From: Pseudanabaena sp. UBA1465
GTDB taxonomy: Bacteria > Cyanobacteriota > Cyanobacteriia > Pseudanabaenales > Pseudanabaenaceae
Reading direction: 5' to 3'
NCBI GenBank assembly: GCA_002325645.1
Contig: DCSN01000206.1
Span: 1-38,771 of the forward strand
DNA: 38,771 nucleotides
This document shows, in pieces, positions 38,741-38,771 of this stretch. The translations under genes and the position numbers were made by a program. Every line of letters starts with the position of its first letter. Positions within the stretch are counted from its first letter, which is position 1. The notes under the pieces were generated by a model. The model was not told the origin of the DNA. It worked only from the letters and a program-made list of their open reading frames with translations, and searched no databases.

Positions 38741-38771
38741 AGATTTATGTTTAACTAATGTGAGTGGGAAG

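Noticed and set aside
1..38771. CRISPR arrays, tRNA or rRNA genes, retron or group II intron
   Set aside because: No regularly spaced direct repeats with unique spacers, no cloverleaf with T-arm motif, and no intron domain V-like element or msr-msd structure was seen on either strand.

Overview
The window is chromosomal DNA from a cyanobacterium. The octamer GCGATCGC (HIP1) recurs throughout. The gene content fits: magnesium chelatase ChlI, the cyanobacterial ATP synthase cluster with a separate b' subunit and the small Atp1 protein, CobH, and several families found mainly in cyanobacteria (DUF3370, DUF1400, ComFB-like). A filamentous Pseudanabaena-type organism is my guess from the look of the intergenic repeats, not something proven here.

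Layout. 1-2124: thiL (5' end cut by the window edge) facing chlI. 2125-4060: an AT-rich, HIP1-free island carrying a lone reverse transcriptase of the unknown-group/Abi (DRT-like) type, the best candidate for an anti-phage system. 4100-6491 (minus): a LURP/scramblase-like protein, biotin ligase and a periplasmic M23 peptidase. 6643-8967: a secreted subtilase with a Glu where the catalytic Asp is expected, then a small exported helical protein. 8968-14633: ATP synthase operon atp1-a-c-b'-b-delta-alpha, with no gamma gene after alpha. Two non-coding relics associate with this operon: an IscB/HEARO-like structured RNA between atp1 and the a-subunit gene, and an IS200/IS605-type relic just after atpA. 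14991-21427: a membrane-anchored Ser/Thr kinase, a secreted protein of unknown function, and a triple-FHA ABC transporter, which together look like a phosphorylation-controlled export module. 21459-24879 (minus): stand-alone DUF1400, ComFB-like protein, GH57 enzyme. 24883-30679 (plus): DUF192 lipoprotein, FtsL-shaped protein, leuA, DUF3370, a WecG/TagA-type glycosyltransferase, a VOC protein. 30752-33477 (minus): cyanase, proB, a CpdA-like phosphodiesterase. 33478-33848: a divergent control region with a MITE, a perfect CRP-type operator and a 30-bp palindrome. 33849-38740: HD phosphohydrolase (plus), then old yellow enzyme, beta-carbonic anhydrase, ABC-2 permease and cobH (minus).

A striking global trait is the large number of near-perfect palindromes between genes. 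They have 10-29 bp arms, mostly three-base loops (GAA, TTC, AAA, GTA), and often swallow the stop codon of the upstream gene. Some act as bidirectional terminators. Others sit in divergent promoter regions or inside the ATP synthase operon, share cores with each other, and look like dispersed mobile repeats. I saw no tRNA, rRNA or CRISPR array. All function calls come from reading motifs; no database search was run.
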